DNA of 64,000 bases from Xanthostigma xanthostigma (Eukaryota; Arthropoda; Insecta; Raphidioptera; Raphidiidae): contig OY754467.1 in the NCBI GenBank assembly GCA_963575645.1, positions 8,804,001 through 8,868,000 of the forward strand, written 5' to 3'. Under the pieces are notes generated by a model. That model searched no databases and had not been told where the DNA came from. It worked only from the letters and a program-made list of their open reading frames with translations. How positions within the stretch are numbered: the first letter of the stretch is position 1; every line of letters starts with the position of its first letter. A program made the position numbers and the translations under genes. Shown here piece by piece: positions 60,406 through 64,000 of the stretch.

Positions 60406-60452
60406 AATTTAAAATTAATTCCATATTGAAAACTAGCTTCGCTCGTGTTACA

Positions 60453-61190
60453 TCTATACTTATTAATATACAAAGCTGAAGAGTTTGTTTGTTTGTTTGT
60501 TTGTTTGAACGCGCTAATCTCAGAAACTACTGGTTCGAATTGAATTTTTTTTTTGTTGGATAGCCCATTTATCGAGGAAGGCTATAGACTATATAATATT
60601 ACGCTATGACCAATTGGAGCGGAACATCAATGAAAAATGTTGCATGATGTATCTCAAAATTATAGTCCGTGCGACAAATATTATCGGGTGAAATGCCTTA
60701 ACTAAATATTGCAATATTAGCGCTTCAGGAATACAAGCCCGGATAGCTCAGTCGGTAGAGTGTAAGACTCTTAATGCGAGGGTCTAGGGTTCAAGCACCA
60801 CGTCGACGAATATATGTTTTTTTTTATTTTCTACATTGCTTTCTTCTAGGCTTACATTTCAATTTTTTAAAATTTTATTACGACTAATTAAAATTAAATA
60901 AATCTAATTAATAGGTCATTTGAGAACTGTTACAACTATAACCACCTATATAAAAATAATTTTCCTACAGTGTTTTCAATTAAATATTTATTATATTAAA
61001 AGAAATTTATTACTTAAAAAAAGTATAAATACTGCTTTTTAACGACAAAAACTTTTGAACGGTAACGCCGGTCATTATGAAGTTTGGACACAACATTCAT
61101 CTCGGTAAACTAAGATGAATGTGCGTACTCATGTCCCTTCCTTCCCCATTCGTTCTTTTGTACCCGGGTGAAACCGGGCGGGACCGCTAG
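60453..61190 (+). mobile_element. Non-autonomous Helitron-like element with tRNA-Lys-like module
   Basis: 5' TCTATACTTATTAATATA, a GTTTGTTTG-rich segment, and 3' CCGGGCGGGACCGCTAG followed by T, typical Helitron ends (TC...CTAG, inserted between A/C and T). It contains a tRNA-Lys(CTT)-like module at 60737-60808. Confidence 0.75.
60737..60808 (+). pseudogene. tRNA-Lys(CTT)-like module inside a Helitron
   Basis: GCCCGGATAGCTCAGTCGGT is the D-arm side of a tRNA-Lys gene. The anticodon loop ACTCTTAAT and B box GGGTTCAAGC are recognisable. The 3' side does not pair with the 5' acceptor strand, so it is unlikely to give a functional tRNA. Confidence 0.65.
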
Positions 61191-61299
61191 TATAAATATA
61201 AAATTCTCGTGTCACAAATTTTGTCCGCGCTAATATTATGTCTTGCTTGGTCCCACTTACGCTATAGGATAGTTTTTATTAAATATTTTGTACAAAAAT

Positions 61300-61522
61300 A
61301 CGGTGTTTTCTAAAAAAAAAACTGTTTTAGTATAACATGCAGCGACTTCTTATAGAATTTCTTTAAAGCTATTAGTTCAGAAGCAACAAAAAAAAACTGT
61401 TTTAGTACCAAGTAGCGACATCTGATAGAATTCGCTCAAAGCTATTAGTTCAGACGCCGGACCGCAAACATTTTGCAGAATTATATCTATTGCACACGGG
61501 TGAAACCGGGACGGACCGCTAG
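61300..61522 (+). mobile_element. Helitron 3' end with duplicated internal unit
   Basis: Ends CCGGGACGGACCGCTAG before T. The interior is two copies of a 75-85 bp unit (AAAACTGTTTTAGTA ... AAGCTATTAGTTCAG) at about 61304-61378 and 61388-61453. The 5' end was not found. Confidence 0.5.
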
Positions 61523-61833
61523 TAATGATATAATGAACCAATACACTGGATATTAGGCTCGTTCCCCTGAACCTCAAATCAAGGGCGTAGATATGGGGGC
61601 TAATGGGGGTAATTACCCCCCCACAGGATCATAATAATAAAATAATGAAATTGAAAATAATACGAATACCTGGCTAAAAAATAAAATTTAAAATGCCTAC
61701 TTTTTGGCAAGGAGTTTGTAAAATTATAGTTTGGGAAATAATATTTTGCTGCAGGACACCTTCCTTCGTGAGTATTCTTGTGTGATATTAATAAAACTTA
61801 AAAAAAAAAAATTTTTGCACTAAAATTCTTATA

Positions 61834-62739
61834 AAAGGTGTTTTTTTTGGAGGTTTGGTTTTGAAATTGGCAACACCGTTTCAAGTGACAGTTAATTTGA
61901 CAGTTGACAGATGATTTGTGGTCAGTATGTTTTGCCATTTAACCATGAATAGACTTACATCAGTACAACGCTTGCAAATTGTGCAAATTTATTTTGAAAA
62001 TTATGGTTCAGTTTGCCAAACTAACCGTGCGCTACGTCCATTTTACGGTCGACATAATCGTCCATCCGAGCAAGTTATTCGGAAAACCATGGATCGTTTT
62101 CGAACTACGCATACTCTAGTTGATAATACGCATCCACAAAGACGCCATGCAGTGCGCACAGAAGATGCCATTGCTGCTGTGGTGCGTAGTGTTGAGGAGG
62201 ACCCGAATGAGTCGATACGCCGTCGTGCACAGCAATTGGGACTGTGCCCATCCACGTTGTGGAAGATTTTGCGAAAAGATCTTGGCTTACGAGCTTACAA
62301 TATCCAGCTTGTGCAAAAGTTAAAGCCGCGTGACCATTATGCGCGCCGTACGTTCGGTGAATGGGCCGAAAACAATATTCAGCTTGATCCTCTTTTTCAA
62401 CGCAAAATTTTGATCTCACACCTATGGATTACTTTCTTTGGGAATACGTGAAGTCACTAGTCTACGCCGATAAACCACAGACGTTGGATCACTTGGAAGT
62501 CAACATTCGCCGCGCTATTGGCGATATACGGCCCCAGATGCTCGATAAAGTGATCGAAAATTGGACTTCCCGATTGCGCTTCATTCAAGCCAGCCGTGGC
62601 GTCCATATGCCCGAAATCATATTTAAACATTAATGGCATAAAATTATATTTTAAACAAAGCCAACAACGTGGCCAGCAACCTTATTTTTACGTGTTTTAT
62701 TTCATTTTAAACTTGTATACCTCTAAAAAAAACACCCAT
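61834..62739 (+). mobile_element. Tc1/mariner-superfamily transposon, internally deleted, with TIRs and TA duplication
   Basis: Terminal inverted repeats of 21 bp (18 matching) at 61834-61854 and 62719-62739, each starting directly at a TA dinucleotide (61832-61833 and 62740-62741). This is the TA target duplication of the IS630/Tc1/mariner group. The 906-bp element contains a broken transposase gene. Confidence 0.85.
61927..62633 (+). pseudogene. Transposase remnant (DUF4817-type N-terminus plus C-terminus; catalytic core deleted)
   Basis: The first frame (from ATG 61927, or 61945 starting MNRLTSVQRLQ) encodes a helix-turn-helix DNA-binding region of the type found in insect Tc1/mariner-like transposases. 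It includes QVIRKTMDRFR and a second HTH around SIRRRAQQLGLCPSTLWKIL. It breaks off after RKILIS, just where the first catalytic Asp region should begin. From 62424, in another frame, comes the conserved C-terminal end (MDYFLWEYVKSLVYADKPQ through HMPEIIFKH, stop at 62633). The whole DDE/D catalytic domain is missing and the two parts are out of frame, so it cannot encode a working enzyme. It could still be mobilised in trans through its intact ends. Confidence 0.85.
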
Positions 62740-62741
62740 TA

Positions 62742-63234
62742 CAACCTGTATATTATGTCGGCATCCAAAAATAAAGATGTAGGAATCTATAAACGTATCA
62801 TTTACATACCTCAAAATCGAACTACGTACATACATTATTATGTACAAGCTGCGTTACAAAAAATAACAAAAACCACAGTGTTTAAGTTGTCGGACGTCTA
62901 TAATTTATAAACTGATCAGTTTCTTTTGAGTATAGCTCCGCGTAGATACGGTCTTTTAGCGAGAACAAACCATTTTAGCTCAGAAATCGCGTACGGGATC
63001 CCCGCTTTCCATCACATTTTTCGTTTCTACTCATTCTGTGTAAAGCATTTTCAAATCGGTACAGTAGTTTCAAACATGAAACTTTCCTCTATATTAGTAT
63101 AAGATTACCTAATTTCTGTATTTTGCAATTATTTTTTGAAAAAATCAACACAGCTCTTATGTTTGGTTGAACATAATATGTTATATATTGCACATACCGC
63201 TAGTGCACATACCGCTAAACTAGCGGTATGTGCT
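62742..63234. other. No gene seen
   Basis: AT-rich DNA after the Tc1/mariner element. A short GCACATACCGCTAG/CTAGCGGTATGTGC palindrome is at about 63190-63232. Confidence 0.35.
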
Positions 63235-63535
63235 TTATTATCACTTTGTGCATCAGAGCTGACTTTCGTTCATATAAGAAGTTATATCTAAGTTAATTTC
63301 ACACGAAATCCATTCAAATTGAAGCTTTTTGAGGAGATTCTGATCTATAAAAAACAGAACCATTTTTAAATCAATTCGAGTTCATAAATGCTATTAAAAT
63401 TGTAATTGAAAATCACAAAGAGCAGTTGTCGGTTGGTCTGTACGTACGTACGTACGTATGTACGTCACGACTCTACAGATCGCAATTTTGGTCGGGTTGC
63501 CTTGGATTATATTTTATTCATTTTGTTTACTATCA
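63235..63535 (+). repeat. Dispersed repeat, copy 2
   Basis: Related to 2985-3310. It includes a TACG microsatellite (about 63441-63462) and precedes the tRNA-like module at 63731. Confidence 0.6.
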
Positions 63536-63730
63536 GACCAGAACCCTATTTAAATTCACTAAAATGTGTTCAGTAGTTTAATTTTTATAAACAGTTTTAT
63601 TTTATTATTTTTGACAGCTAATAGTTTGAAAAAACAATATAGGTAATAATAATTGCTGTGTAAATATAGTGTAAATCCATAAAACAAGTGCTACACTTCT
63701 ATACCGTGATAACACCATTACACCTAGTAG

Positions 63731-63802
63731 GATTCGTGGCGTAATGGTTATGCAGTTAGATCCCCAAGGGCAAGGCCCTGGGTTCGATTCCTTACGAAGT
63801 AA
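63731..63802 (+). pseudogene. tRNA-like module, probably repeat-borne
   Basis: Acceptor strands pair in 5 of 7 positions (GATTCGT with ACGAAGT), and D arm and B box (GGGTTCGATTCC) are recognisable. The anticodon arm does not fold normally and the T stem is weak, so it is more likely a repeat-borne pseudo-tRNA than a working gene. Confidence 0.45.
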
Positions 63803-64000
63803 TTGATGTTTTTCTTTTTTTTTCTTTTTATTTTGTTTTATTATTTTATTCCACTTGATATTAATTATATATTATATTATGTATAGTTCTTAATTTTTTT
63901 TATTTTTGCGAACCTAAAAAAAAATATTTTTTCAATTTTTAATTATTTATTTCTTTAAATTTTTAAATCTTTTAAAAATATTTTTTAATTGTAATTTTTT

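Overview
The window looks like AT-rich nuclear DNA from an insect. The evidence is two spliced chemosensory receptor genes of the insect gustatory receptor (Gr) family, small secreted genes with GT-AG introns and TATA boxes, and a dense mix of animal-type mobile elements (Helitrons, hAT, Tc1/mariner, Harbinger-like, Penelope-like, SINE and LINE remnants). There are no operons, bacterial-type genes, rRNA genes or CRISPR arrays. The order cannot be fixed from the sequence alone.

Layout. 1-18 kb: no convincing gene, only layered repeats (tRNA-Leu-like repeat, Helitrons, SINE, MITEs, Penelope-like palindromes) and one isolated candidate exon near 4.2-4.3 kb. 18.2-30.4 kb: two Gr genes in tandem on the plus strand, only 135 bp apart, with 4 and 3 coding exons, all junctions in phase 0 and the C-terminal TYxxxxxQF signature in each. 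Their introns are swollen by nested transposons. 30.6-38.2 kb: repeats only, including a 1.2-kb almost perfect foldback. 38.2-56.1 kb: three minus-strand genes, each reconstructed here from two or three exons, encoding small secreted low-complexity proteins: a 346-aa His/Gly-rich protein, a 96-aa His-rich paralogue, and a 173-aa Tyr/Ser/Gln-rich protein. All three have a signal peptide in the 5' exon(s) and a phase-2 junction before the low-complexity exon. Two have clear TATA boxes. 56.5-64 kb: repeats only, including a 2.3-kb foldback, a Helitron carrying a tRNA-Lys-like module, and an internally deleted Tc1/mariner-type transposon with intact ends.

The host genes form two functional groups: a chemoreceptor pair, and a cluster of secreted structural (possibly cuticle or extracellular-matrix) proteins. 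The most unusual signal is a set of palindromic, Penelope-like insertions with 8-16 bp target duplications. Their arms carry a CTGAAGA-(A)-stem-loop-GAAAC hairpin that resembles a hammerhead ribozyme core, and the stem changes between elements while staying paired.
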